DNA of 60,000 nucleotides. Source: Zygnema cylindricum (Eukaryota > Streptophyta > Zygnematophyceae > Zygnematales > Zygnemataceae). Shown here piece after piece: positions 30,633 to 40,945 of this stretch. Every line of letters begins with the position of its first letter. Position 1 is the stretch's first letter. The translations under genes and the position numbers were made by a program. The notes under the pieces are model-generated. The model was not told the origin of the DNA. It did not search any database and was given only the letters and a program-made list of their open reading frames with translations. The DNA lies in contig JBBHKE010001556.1 of the NCBI GenBank assembly GCA_037447655.1, forward strand, positions 188,001-248,000, read 5' to 3'.

Positions 30633-31826
30633 TGTTGGAATTCAAGTATTTTCTAGGTCTAGAGATTGCAAAATAAAAAGCAAAATAGTAGATATTGACA
30701 GCCTGCCTCTAACTCCTCCTCAAGTCCCCACACTTGTCGCAGTCACTGAAGACTGAAGGAGGAGTTAGCCATGGCTGCCTGTGCTGTCTAGAGGGAGACA
30801 GACAGTTGTTTTATAGGGGGTTTTCTCTAAAAGATAGTTATGCCAGGTCCAGGATTTGATCCTGGTACCTACCACTTGTCACACCCGCAGTAGCCGGTAG
30901 TCTTATCCAGATAGTCTAAATTGTATTAGATATTATGAGGTATGATATTTATTTAAATAGATACAATAAGAATAATTCATTTAACTAGAACTATATGCAT
31001 ACTGCATAGAAACAGTTGTGGAAAGTACGACGTACGGTACGATTACGAAATAAATACCGCGCGGTTTGTTTGACGCCGGAAAGAATACCGCGCAGGTATT
31101 TATGACGGCCACGATTGAAATCCAAATTTGATCGGACGGCCGCGAAGGATGCCGAGATCGCGGCGTACGATTTTGGCGGTTTGCGATCACCGCCACATTA
31201 AGTGACACGTGGTAACACTACATTGGATTGCGGCAACTCCGGAGATTACGGGAACAAATCCGGATATGACACGTGTCGACATTTTTGCCATGTCGTACAA
31301 TGGCCGTACATAAAGTACACCGGCACCTGTACTTTTATGTACGATACAGTAATTTGATTAGTGCCGTACTTCAGTAGATAGAGTTTTAGAGAGGGAATAG
31401 GACTTAGATAAATTTTGGGTAGGCAGCTGCCTCTCCCAGAGAGCACCCTGTATAAATGGCAAACTTTGGCCAGCCATAACTATTAATTTACTTGACCATT
31501 TTCAGTGATTCTTTTTGCTGCGGACTCAGGGGAGTCCAGGCTACACAGGGGTGTAGTCGGTCAGAGTTTTTGTCTGCCAGGGTGGCTGCATTTATAAGGG
31601 AAAGTCAAAGTGGGTGAATGTGTCCAAATCTCATATTCTAACTTTGCATTCTGTGGTGGAACAGAGCACACAGAAAGTGTTATTTCACAGGGGTGAATCT
31701 ATATTGGGATTGTGACTGTCAAGGGGTCAGTCATTTGGGTTTATATTAACTTGGAGTCGGCACTATCTAGATTAGCTTCTTTTGGATCTGCATACTCTGA
31801 GGGCCAATGGAGGTCTAAGAGTTTCA
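30633..31826 (+). repeat. TG2 5' LTR
   Basis: TGTTGGAATTCAAG...GAGTTTCA. Contains the shared box CCCACACTTGTCGCAGTCAC near 30725, the antisense tRNA-like module at 30841-30920 and, near 31280, the repeated ACAATGGCCGTACATAAAGT also found in the D LTR. Confidence 0.93.
30841..30920 (-). other. tRNA-like module in TG2 5' LTR, antisense
   Basis: Minus strand: TCTGGATAAGAC (D-arm-like, weak), stem CTACC...GGTAG, T-arm-like hairpin CCAGG-ATCAAAT-CCTGG (perfect 5-bp stem, 7-nt loop). An identical copy is at about 34016-34095 in the 3' LTR. Confidence 0.5.
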
Positions 31827-31841
31827 GGTTATGGGCCCACC
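31827..31841 (+). other. TG2 primer-binding site, 15/15 to iMet anticodon arm, contains gag start
   Basis: GGTTATGGGCCCACC, directly after the LTR. As recalled, plant initiator tRNA-Met has GGTGGGCCCATAACC in its anticodon arm, an exact complement. The gag ATG is at 31831-31833. Confidence 0.8.
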
Positions 31842-33789
31842 ATCTAGGGTGCCTATGTTTGATGGAACAGGCGTCACGTATTGGGCGTTTACAATGGAGG
31901 GATTGCTTTTCGAGAAGCACTTATGGGGAATTGTTGCGGGACAAGTGAGATGTCCGCCACCTAGCTTTGGAGGAGCTTACCACGGAGAATCATCTGAGAT
32001 TGTCCAGAATATCACCCGGAGTTCAGATGCAACGGAAGGTGAAGGGAAAAACCTTTCCGTGGATAGGGAAATAGGGGAGAAGGAAAAAGGGACACCTATG
32101 GTGAGGGGAGCTAGGCTCTCAGCTATGGTACCACATGTAGGGATTAAAACTGAAGAAAATGACAGGAAAATATGGGAATACAAAAACACTATAGCAAAAC
32201 ATCTCATACTTAGATATGTGTCTAAGTCGATAGCTATCACTCTTTTAAGTCTAACCAAGTCTTCAGAGATATGGGAAGCACTAACTCAGATTTATAAGAG
32301 TGAGACTATTCAGAGGCAGCAATTAGTAAAACAAGAAATAGATGCCTACGTTTATAAAGGCGGTAGCATGATAGAGTTTTGTAATGATATTGCTGCGTTA
32401 TATGTTGAGCTTACTAGTGCGGGATATGTAGAATCTGAGGAGAGTAAGATTAATACACTAATTATGAAACTCCCAGATGAGTACGAAAACATAATTTGTC
32501 GTATGCAGGCAATGGATGGCTCCTCATGGACTTGGAGCTTTACCATGGGGATAATTCTTGTGAGGGAAAGCACTTTGGAGCTTCGTAGGGGAAAGGACAG
32601 GGTCAATGCATTTTCAGCTGGTGGTGATTGGCGGAATCGTGATGAGAGGAACGGCGGTGACGAGCGGAAGCGTGATGAGAAGAACGGTGGTGACGAGCGG
32701 AAGCGTGATGAGAGAAAGAAAGACAAAGGTAAACCTTATCGGAACTTTGGTGGAAAGAGAGGGAGAGGAAAAGGCACGGGAGCTTTGAAAAAAGGGGTTT
32801 GCTTCTTTTGTAGGGAACCGGGTCATTATATGGAGGAATGCCCTTGTTTGGAAAAACTTAGAAGTTGGAATGTGGATGAGGAGGACGAAGATGAAGAGGA
32901 GAAAGAGGATGAAGAAAAATTGGAGCTTCTTCACATCGGTAGAATGGGGAAGGGAGAAAAGTACACAGAAATTGCTCGAAGGCAACAGTGTGCTTTTGGA
33001 GGTATAAGGGAAGTAAAGAGAGAAGAGGTACTTGAGGATCTCAAGGAGTGTAGAGTATATGATTTAGAAATGAGAAAGTCAGATCTAGGATCCATAAGTG
33101 AAAACGGGAAAGATAAAATTAATGAGGATAATTTTATACACAATAGGGAAACAGAAAACTGGTCGGAAAGGGAGACTTCAACGGATTCCGAGGAAAGGGG
33201 AGAAGTGAAACTCGAAGAGGTTTTAAAGGATAGGGGAGAAGAGAAATATTTGATTAAAGGTTTAGGGGAGAAGAAATATTTATTGGGAACTAAATTAGAA
33301 AGTAATAGTGGAAAGAATTCCATGGGAGAGAGTGAGGGAAGTTCAGAAAATGGGGTAATTATCATGGATAAAAATATGAGTACGAAAGATATAGATCTTA
33401 TGAGGAACTTAGTGGGGACTAGTGGTTTTTGGGAATATTTGGGGGTGGATGGATTTGACATCACTACTTGGTGTGACGAAGATGTGCCTGTAAAAGGGTT
33501 AGCATCTAGGTGTATGTTGCAGATTGGAAATGGGGCTGGCTATTTGGATCGCAAGAGGGAAATCGGTTTGTGTGTGGATGAAAGAGTGATGAAGTGGATA
33601 AAATCTTTGCTTGAATTTAAGAAAAATGGGATGTTAAATAAAATGTGTGATATAATTATCATTTCAGTTCATTTAATGCACTGTGTTAAATACTTAAGTT
33701 TTATGAAAGGAAAAGGAAAAAGGAAAAAGAAAAGGAAAAAGGGGAGGGGATGTTTGTTTACTTGTTTGTGGGAGTTGAAAGAAAAATAG
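31831..33789 (+). CDS. TG2 Gag fused to integrase, RT and RNase H relics, 652 aa
   Basis: Start at the ATG inside the PBS; in the 5' LTR the frame upstream has a TAA (TCTAAG). Residues 1-320: Gag with SETIQRQQLVKQEIDAYVYK and KLPDEYENIICRMQAMDG, like D gag, then a charged Arg/Asp/Glu repeat (ERNGGDERKRDEKNG). CCHC knuckle at C324, C327, H332, C337. From about 390, QQCAFGGIRE matches the segment just before the D protease; CRVYDLEMRKSD (about 407) resembles the integrase C-terminus; KKYLLGTKLES (about 480) resembles RT YILGIQVER; 525-595 resembles RNase H with WSDAS changed to WCDED and no MEAEY. Lys-rich tail at 627-643. No stops, unlike every other pol-derived frame here. Probable role: RNA packaging in shared particles. 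Confidence 0.85.
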   Translation: MGPPSRVPMFDGTGVTYWAFTMEGLLFEKHLWGIVAGQVRCPPPSFGGAYHGESSEIVQNITRSSDATEGEGKNLSVDREIGEKEKGTPMVRGARLSAMVPHVGIKTEENDRKIWEYKNTIAKHLILRYVSKSIAITLLSLTKSSEIWEALTQIYKSETIQRQQLVKQEIDAYVYKGGSMIEFCNDIAALYVELTSAGYVESEESKINTLIMKLPDEYENIICRMQAMDGSSWTWSFTMGIILVRESTLELRRGKDRVNAFSAGGDWRNRDERNGGDERKRDEKNGGDERKRDERKKDKGKPYRNFGGKRGRGKGTGALKKGVCFFCREPGHYMEECPCLEKLRSWNVDEEDEDEEEKEDEEKLELLHIGRMGKGEKYTEIARRQQCAFGGIREVKREEVLEDLKECRVYDLEMRKSDLGSISENGKDKINEDNFIHNRETENWSERETSTDSEERGEVKLEEVLKDRGEEKYLIKGLGEKKYLLGTKLESNSGKNSMGESEGSSENGVIIMDKNMSTKDIDLMRNLVGTSGFWEYLGVDGFDITTWCDEDVPVKGLASRCMLQIGNGAGYLDRKREIGLCVDERVMKWIKSLLEFKKNGMLNKMCDIIIISVHLMHCVKYLSFMKGKGKRKKKRKKGRGCLFTCLWELKEK

Positions 33790-33794
33790 ACTAG

Positions 33795-33807
33795 AAAATA
33801 AGGGGAG
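33795..33807 (+). other. TG2 polypurine tract
   Basis: AAAATAAGGGGAG immediately before the 3' LTR; the same sequence is used by D (19331-19343), E and TG1. Primer for plus-strand DNA synthesis. Confidence 0.85.
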
Positions 33808-35001
33808 TGTTGGAATTCAAGTATTTTCTAGGTCTAGAGATTGCAAAATAAAAAGCAAAATAGTAGATATTGACAGCCTGCCTCTAACTCCTCCTCAAGT
33901 CCCCACACTTGTCGCAGTCACTGAAGACTGAAGGAGGAGTTAGCCATGGCTGCCTGTGCTGTCTAGAGGGAGACAGACAGTTGTTTTATAGGGGGTTTTC
34001 TCTAAAAGATAGTTATGCCAGGTCCAGGATTTGATCCTGGTACCTACCACTTGTCACACCCGCAGTAGCCGGTAGTCTTATCCAGATAGTCTAAATTGTA
34101 TTAGATATTATGAGGTATGATATTTATTTAAATAGATACAATAAGAATAATTCATTTAACTAGAACTATATGCATACTGCATAGAAACAGTTGTGGAAAG
34201 TACGACGTACGGTACGATTACGAAATAAATACCGCGCGGTTTGTTTGACGCCGGAAAGAATACCGCGCAGGTATTTATGACGGCCACGATTGAAATCCAA
34301 ATTTGATCGGACGGCCGCGAAGGATGCCGAGATCGCGGCGTACGATTTTGGCGGTTTGCGATCACCGCCACATTAAGTGACACGTGGTAACACTACATTG
34401 GATTGCGGCAACTCCGGAGATTACGGGAACAAATCCGGATATGACACGTGTCGACATTTTTGCCATGTCGTACAATGGCCGTACATAAAGTACACCGGCA
34501 CCTGTACTTTTATGTACGATACAGTAATTTGATTGGTGCCGTACTTCAGTAGATAGAGTTTTAGAGAGGGAATAGGACTTAGATAAATTTTGGGTAGGCA
34601 GCTGCCTCTCCCAGAGAGCACCCTGTATAAATGGCAAACTTTGGCCAGCCATAACTATTAATTTACTTGACCATTTTCAGTGATTCTTTTTGCTGCGGAC
34701 TCAGGGGAGTCCAGGCTACACAGGGGTGTAGTCGGTCAGAGTTTTTGTCTGCCAGGGTGGCTGCATTTATAAGGGAAAGTCAAAGTGGGTGAATGTGTCC
34801 AAATCTCATATTCTAACTTTGCATTCTGTGGTGGAACAGAGCACACAGAAAGTGTTATTTCACAGGGGTGAATCTATATTGGGATTGTGACTGTCAAGGG
34901 GTCAGTCATTTGGGTTTATATTAACTTGGAGTCGGCACTATCTAGATTAGCTTCTTTTGGATCTGCATACTCTGAGGGCCAATGGAGGTCTCAGAGTTTC
35001 A
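33808..35001 (+). repeat. TG2 3' LTR
   Basis: 1194 bp, near-identical to 30633-31826, followed by TSD ATCCA. Confidence 0.93.
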
Positions 35002-35402
35002 ATCCAGATATATCCCAGACCGGTAAGAAACTCATCAAGTTTATTATTCCAATGTCGAGGCGCCTGTTTCAAACCGTAAAGGGATTTAATCAGCCTGCAT
35101 ACCTTACTCTCCTCTCCTTCCTCCACAAATCCTTCGGGTTGTCGCATGAAGATCTCCTCTTCCAATTCTCCACGCAAAAAGTTTGTCTTGATGTCCATCT
35201 GGTGCACTTCCATGTCTTCAGCTGCTGCTAGACTGAGAAGTATGCGCATGGAGGGAAATCCGACGACCGGGGCAAAGGTTTCTTCGTAGTCAATTCCCTC
35301 CTTTTGTGTAAATCCCTTTGCCACTAATCTGGCCTTGTAGCGCTCGATTGTGTTATCTGGGTTCAGTTTTAATTTGAAAACCCACTTACAACCTATTGGT
35401 TT
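34947..35402 (-). pseudogene. E reverse transcriptase N-terminal part (5' of TG2)
   Basis: E sequence is 35007 rightward; the first 55 bases of this frame belong to the TG2 LTR. Encodes AKGFTQKEGIDYEETFAPVV, MRILLSLAAAEDMEVHQMDI, LEEEIFMRQPEGFVEEGEES, KVCRLIKSLYGLKQAPRHWN and NKLDEFLTGLGYIWI, broken there by TG2. This stretch is open. One stop lies near 35400-35405 between CPPN and the following KPIGCKWVFKL. Confidence 0.85.
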
Positions 35403-35858
35403 TCAATTAGGTGGACAATCCACCAGCTCCCAAGTATCGGCTGCCATAATTGAGGCCATCTCCTCATTGATGGTTGTCTTCCACCGGTTTCTTTCAGGAC
35501 AAGTCATCGCCTCTCCATAAATCTGAGGTTCATCTTGATGAGATAATTTTGTTACCTTGTTATTAACCTGTTTTTCTTGCAATCTTTTGCTACTTCTCCT
35601 CCCCCGCTCAAAATCTGAGGCCGGAATAGATGGTTCTCGTGGATTCTTTCGAACAATCTCGGCTTCTCCCCTATCCCTTGATTTCGAATCAATTTCCACC
35701 ACGTCTTTCGCTTCGGGTAGAGTTGCAATAGATGCATCTTTCATACTGTTAGGAAGACCTCTAATGACCAAAGCATCTTGATGAAATTCACGAAAGGTAC
35801 CACCAGCACAAGCATGAGCATCAATAAGAGCTCGAAAGTTATCGGTATACTCGACCAT
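35403..35858 (-). pseudogene. In-frame chimera of C-type gag and E linker at the duplication junction
   Basis: 151-codon open stretch. Its first 47 or so residues (VEYTDNFRALIDAHACAGGT, RGLPNSMKDASIA) are C gag. From TLPEAKDVVEIDSKSRDRGE on it is the E linker and RT start (compare KVEDVVEIDPESRDRGKVET in D). The join is at about 35720-35725, within GTTGCAATAG, with at most a few bases of microhomology. Frame continuity has a one in three chance. The ORF joins unrelated domains in the wrong biological order and is most simply the scar of the tandem duplication. Confidence 0.8.
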
Positions 35859-36358
35859 CGTTCCCTCCGAGTATTTGTAGTCTTAGATCTTTCCTGCCAA
35901 CAAAAGTTATTCTTGAACGTTCGCCTTCTCATAAGACTCTTTAAGAGATTTCCAAATATCAATCGCCTTTTTCATTTTGATTCGTGACACAACCACGTTT
36001 TCGAGAGACATAGTTTAACGTATTTCGAGCATGTGAATTCTTTTCTTTAAGAGATTTCCAAATATCAATCGCCTTCTTCATTTTGATTCGTGACATAACC
36101 ACGTTCTCTTAGAGAAATATTTTAAGAGTATTTCGAGCATGTGAATTCTTTTTCGCCCAAGTTGGATCATATTCATAAAGTGATCCATCTAGAATCTCCA
36201 TTAAACTTGCAGATTCAAAGTACGACTCAACCATATCCGCTTAGTAAGCATATTTCTGCCCATTAAAGATAGGGATTCTTGAAAACAGGCCCATAACTTG
36301 TTGTTCTATGACTACTCTTACTAGTGGAGCTGCAGCACTAGTTGTCAAAGTAGACATG
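35723..36358 (-). pseudogene. C2 gag N-terminal region
   Basis: Second copy of C gag, from its LTR-encoded start (about 36358, MSTLTT) to residue about 150, cut by the junction at 35722. Contains the same 108-bp internal tandem duplication (35946-36155) as C1 and additional frame breaks (lost C in the ENVV codons near 36000; stop at 35884). Sequence otherwise follows C1. Confidence 0.82.
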
Positions 36359-36717
36359 TTTTTCAACATTAGCTAACAAGAATCCTACCAAACAACATTT
36401 TTTTGAACACTACATAATCACACTCACAACTCGAATTACAACCAAAATTAGCATACAATTAGGTCACCATGCACACTTTCAATTCCCAATATTGCAACAT
36501 AAAAGGTCTAGTAAACCATAAGATATCGAAGCTGGAAGTTTCCCAAAAATTGCCTCTAAGTTTCCATATTCTCAAAACTGAATGATTAAATTTTTTCTAA
36601 GTCCTAAACTTTATACACTGAGAGTATGTCTGATCTAACTGACTAATCAACAACTAACGCTTGGCGCTATCGTACTGCACTACAAAATGATAAGGTACCG
36701 GAATTGTACGTCATTGT
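36299..36717 (-). repeat. C2 5' LTR, gag-proximal part
   Basis: 419 bp, the same length as in C1. Adjacent PBS reads AGTTATGGGCC (minus). Interrupted by the D remnant at the same ATTGT target. Confidence 0.8.
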
Positions 36718-37434
36718 TGTAGAAATTAAATGTTATTATAGTATTTTCTAGGTTTTGTAAAATGTAGAAAAGAAGCAGAGGCAGTCTGCCTCTAACTCCT
36801 TTCTTCTAGCTCCCACACTTGTCGTAGTCACTGAAAGTTGGAGAGGGAGATAGAGCCATGGCCACCTATGCTATCCCGACGGGGATATATATTAGATTAG
36901 TATATTTTACCAAAATAGATTTGACGGGCCCAAGATTTGAACCGGGTACCTACTGTCCGTCAAAGTAGCTGGTAGCCGGTAGCCTTAGCCAACTAGTCTA
37001 AACCAGAGATGTATGATATAGCGTATGATAGTTATTTAAATGTTTACACATCGGCTATCTTCATTTTCAACGGGATATTTAGACATAGATACAGTTTGTA
37101 ATGTATGGCGTACGGCACATCCGAAACGGATACCGCGCATTTTGTTTCAAAGGCGAAACAAATATTGCGCAAGTATTTATGACGGCCACGATTGTAATCC
37201 GGCTTGATCGGACGGCCACGAAGCATGCCGAGATCACGCAATAGGTTTTTGGCGGTTTGCGGTCGACGTCACATCAATCGCCACGTGGCACAATCACATT
37301 GGATTACGGCATCTCCGGGGATTCCAGGAACGAATCCAAAAATGACATGTGCCGACTTTTGGCCATGTCGTACAATGGCCATACATAAAGTACAACGGCA
37401 CATGTACCTTTATGTACGATACACTATTATGAAC
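36718..37434 (+). repeat. Truncated D LTR at the same insertion site
   Basis: First 717 bp of a D LTR, beginning TGTAGAAATTAAATG directly after ATTGT (36713-36717). The LTR breaks off in CACTATTATGA and is followed by C LTR sequence equal to 20675 onward. The base after TTTATGTA (CG here) agrees with the 5' LTR of D rather than the 3' LTR. Confidence 0.85.
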
Positions 37435-37712
37435 AGTCAGTTGTTCACAAATGCTCGCTTTTAATTCCGTCTGTCCGATCCTACGATTTCGCTCGTTTGA
37501 TAGTCAACGCGTGTATGTTGTTGTTGGGGCTCTTCCGCAATATTTGCTTAAGTCTTAGATACTAATGCGAGTCCTTGTAGACGTACAAAATACTGTGCTA
37601 CTGTAACACTAATAAAGATAAGTATTACAATCAGGCTTAGACAAAAAATATTCTAAGTCCTAAAATCCTCCTCACACTCTTATCTGTGGAGATCAAAGCT
37701 TTAATTTCAACA
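37435..37712 (-). repeat. C2 5' LTR, distal remnant
   Basis: Matches 20675-20949; ends AATTTCAACA at 37712. About 297 bp of this LTR (20378-20674 equivalent) were removed with D. Confidence 0.75.
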
Positions 37713-38216
37713 GGTCTTTGGAAGGCATTGAGAATCGCCAAAAGAGAACAGGCAATGGGATTCCTTCCAAACACAACGGCCGCACTAGGTATTTTAGACC
37801 TCCAGAGGTGCAGCTTAATCGGGCAAAGTATGGATCTAAATGCAATCACATGGGTAATCAAACATGCTCTTGCCTTTTCCAGTCTACAATATTGAGAGTC
37901 TCGTGATCTATACCTTCAACCTCCTCAATTGTTGGTAATGCAAGCGACTTTGCAGCTAAAGAGGTGGAGAGTGAGGAGAAAAATCACATTCCGCTCCAGT
38001 GACTTTCCCCATTGGGGGGGAGAAACGTCTCCGAAAGAAACAGCTTAGCGGAAGTTGTCAGCAGTATTGTCCTAGTCGGAGGGGTAAAAGCTAGTCGGAG
38101 GGGTAAAAGTAGACCCACAGGTAGGATTGGAATTCAACCTCACTAGCTGGGGTAGACCACCGAAGGCCTACGCTATTGTTGAACCAGGGAAAATGGATTG
38201 GACCTTATGGGAGTAG

Positions 38217-39700
38217 TTGGACCCCCAACAGAAGGCCCGAATATCAAAACTATTAGCAAAAAACCAACAGATGTTCTCCTGGTCAGATATAGATGTCGAC
38301 ATCTACAAAAGAACCCCTTTCCAAATTGATTTGATAGACGAAACGTCAATTTTTTGGCAGAATCAGTATCCTCTCAGTTTGAAGGAAAAGGAATTCATCA
38401 CGGCTAAAGTCGAAACCTTGGTGGACGCTGGATTGACTCAAGAGAGTACCGAACTCCATGGGTTTGCTTCCCCAACAATTCTCACTCTTGAGAAAGACAC
38501 ATCCGAGAAACGGTAGATTGGCGTATGTGTGGGGACTATCGTATGCTAAATACTGCCACAGTTCTTGACCAGTATCCGATGGCGACTCCGGAAGAGATTT
38601 TTGACTCTCTTGCTAGGGCCACCATTTACTCCACCCTGGACATGAACAACCGGTTTCACCATATTGCAATTGAACTAAAGCACCGGGAGATAACAACATT
38701 TTGGGCTTGGTCCAAATTGTATGAGTGGCTTTATATGCCATTTGGACTGAAGAATGCACCGGCTAAATTCCAACTGGCCATGGAGGAAGCTCTCCGGAGA
38801 ATCGATTTGGCTCGGTGTTACATTGATGATGTCATCATCTTCTCCAAGACCTTTGAGGAACACTTAGAGCAAGTTCAAAATGTCCTCTGGGCCCTTCAGG
38901 TAGCAGGTTTGAAATGTCACCCGGGCAAAGGTAATTTTGGTGTTCAAAAAATTATTTACCTCGGACATGAGGTGACCCACGTGACAATGGGCCCCCATAT
39001 GGTCAAGGTGGCAGCCCTTGACGCTTTTCCTCTACCGCATGACATCTCATCCGTTTGCACATATCTTGACCTTGCCAACTACTATCGGCGGTTTATCCTC
39101 GAGTTTAGTAGTCACACCCAGCCTCTGAATCAGTTACTTCGGAAAGACTAAGAATGGCACTGGGGTGAAGAGGAACAGGTCCCCTTCCAGTTCTTCAAGG
39201 ACACTTTGAAGCATCACCCCGTGCTCTAGATTCCTGGTCACCAAAAACCTTTCTTTCTTTACACTGATTCGAGCAGGTTTGGATTGGGAGCAGTGTAAGC
39301 TCAAATAGATTACGCTGGGGCTGAGTATGTGGTGGCTTACGCCATCAGAAGCAATAACCGAGCGGAAGGGAATTATAGCAATTACCATGGAGAGCTCTTT
39401 GCAAGTGTTTGAGCCATTCAGCATTTCCGACCCTATTTATACGCGATCCATTTCACTCTCATTACCGACCATTTACCCTTGAAATGGATTATGGAGAAAT
39501 GTAAATTAACCGGCAAACTCGCCAAATGGATTCTGATGTTACACGAATATGATTTCGGTATCATCCACCGGGCAGAGGAAATCCACGAGAATGTCGACTG
39601 ACTTAGTCGGAATCTGGATCTCTCTACTCTGGATTCTACCGGGGCTATGCACGATGAGGATCCACAGATCAGTCTAGGACTCATTCGAGCATACTCATTC
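38217..39700 (+). pseudogene. F2 Gypsy reverse transcriptase and RNase H
   Basis: 38217-38516: RT N-terminus (FSWSDIDVDIYKRTPFQIDL), TAG, frame change. 38525-39151: CGDYRMLNTATVLDQYPMAT, DMNNRFHHIAIELKHREITT, CYIDDVIIFSKTFEEHL (catalytic YIDD), YLGHEVTHVT, stop after LLRKD. RNase H follows with further stops (codons for W*MPG and SV*AQ changes) through LYTDSSRFGLGAV and ITDHLPLKWIMEKCK to about 39690. It is more decayed than F1 in RNase H but keeps Gly-Leu (PFGLKNAPAKFQ) where F1 has PFRQKN. Confidence 0.85.
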
Positions 39701-39875
39701 GAGCATGTTCCGCCTTCATCTGGCTTCCTCGGTGTGGGGGGGAACAGTCTACTTTTGCGGCATATGTGGAGGGTAAGGCCCCCATAAGAGCTAGACGTAT
39801 TGATATCAAAATGACCCCAACTCTCTACAATCCATCCTGTAGGGGTCGCCTCTTCCCCACTTCGCTAGAGCTCAA

Positions 39876-40945
39876 TTGTCCCGAGTACACACGTGGACAA
39901 CGGCATATTACTGGGACCGAGGCATCCTCCTTCGAAAATGGGCGGACGGAAAGAGGAAAGTGTTTCCCCCTCCCTCAAATCGAGAAAATGTGATCACCCA
40001 TCTCCATCACCAATGTAGACACTTCAGGCAGAAGCGGACCACCTCTTTGGTTACATGATCTCATTGGTGGCACGGGCTGCGGACCCAAGTCAACGGAATT
40101 GTACAGACTTGTTCCTCCTAAGATAGAGTGAAAGCGGCTTTTGACAAAAAAGGCAGAATTGAGCATCATTCCCTTCCCATCCAAGGAATGTTTTATCGAT
40201 AGTCTCTCGATCTTTTGGGGCCTCTTCCAAACAGCAGACCAGGGAACCGCTTCCTGCTGGTTATGATCAAACATTTTTCAAAATGGATAGAGTTGGTGGT
40301 TTTGCCCCGGAAGGAGTCCAAGTCAATTGCCGATGCATTTTTGCACACGATGTTGTCGCAATTTGGGGCGCCAGCAGAGGTTCTTACCGACCAAGGCTCC
40401 GAATTTGCCGGAGAAATTTCCAACCATTTTGAAAAATGCCTCATCCACCATCGGCTTACCAGTCATGACTATCCACAAGCCGAGGGTTTGGCCAAAAGGT
40501 GTGTACAGAGAGTGAAGCGGTCACTACGGAAATATGTAATCGAAGAAGATTTGGGGGAGTGGGAGAGAAGGGTGCCTTGGATTGCTATGGGTTATTGGTT
40601 AATCCAGCAAGCTTCCCTCGACTCTTATAGCCCTTACTTCATCTTATGTGGACAACATCCCATCGTTCCCGTAGCTGCTTCGCCCCAAGCCGTGGTGTTT
40701 TCGAAATGGATGACCAGGGGACACTCGAAAATTGATTGCCGAAAGAAGCTAAAGTATTCCATCGAGGGATACCTCTTGCCATGAGAAATTCACAGGCGGC
40801 TCAACAGCGGGATCAACTGTGGTATTCTCAATGCCGGAGCGGAAATTATGTGCCACGACAACGACAATATATGCCTGGGGACTTTGTACATAGGATGCAA
40901 CAAAAGAATGACACGTTGGATATTTCTGCCGGGCAGGTAACTTAA
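39876..40945 (+). pseudogene. F2 Gypsy integrase
   Basis: After a degraded zinc domain (THLHHQCRHFRQKRTTSLVT; first half frame-shifted), the core at 40215-40784 is one open stretch: RPGNRFLLVMIKHFSKWIEL, LSQFGAPAEVLTDQGSEFAG with the second Asp, HHRLTSHDYPQAEGLAKRCV where the Glu of GLAER is Lys, KRSLRKYVIEEDLGEWERRV, YSPYFILCGQHPIVPVAASP. It then shifts frame to QRQYMPGDFVHRMQQKNDTL near 40945. The catalytic Glu change makes it inactive even though it is more open than F1. Confidence 0.82.

Larger units (their letters stand above)
30633..35001 (+). mobile_element. TG2: young pol-deleted, gag-coding Copia derivative
   Basis: 4369 bp, LTRs of equal length (1194 bp) differing at about two positions by eye (31357/34533 region and the TCTAAG/TCTCAG site), TSD ATCCA at 30628-30632 and 35002-35006. 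Inserted in the RT gene of E between GLGYIWI and TSNHSIY codons. Internal region: half-tRNA PBS, one 652-codon ORF, PPT. It lacks protease, integrase core and RT palm, so it must be moved in trans. It fits the general class called TR-GAG (LTR elements coding only for Gag). Confidence 0.93.
28494..35722 (-). mobile_element. Copia element E, 3' part, D-like, split by TG2
   Basis: Minus-strand element of the D family. 3' LTR 28494-29557, PPT at 29558, RNase H and RT to 30627, TG2 insertion (TSD ATCCA), RT and linker to about 35722. There it joins C-type gag in reverse-collinear order; the E 5' LTR, gag, protease and integrase are absent. The left target ...GGAGGATACC is present uninterrupted in copy 2 (45168-45177), which is therefore an empty site for E. 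Confidence 0.88.

Noticed and set aside
31712-31948. ORF starting in the TG2 5' LTR with a repeat near 34887
   Set aside because: LTR sequence in another frame, overlapping the real gag start.
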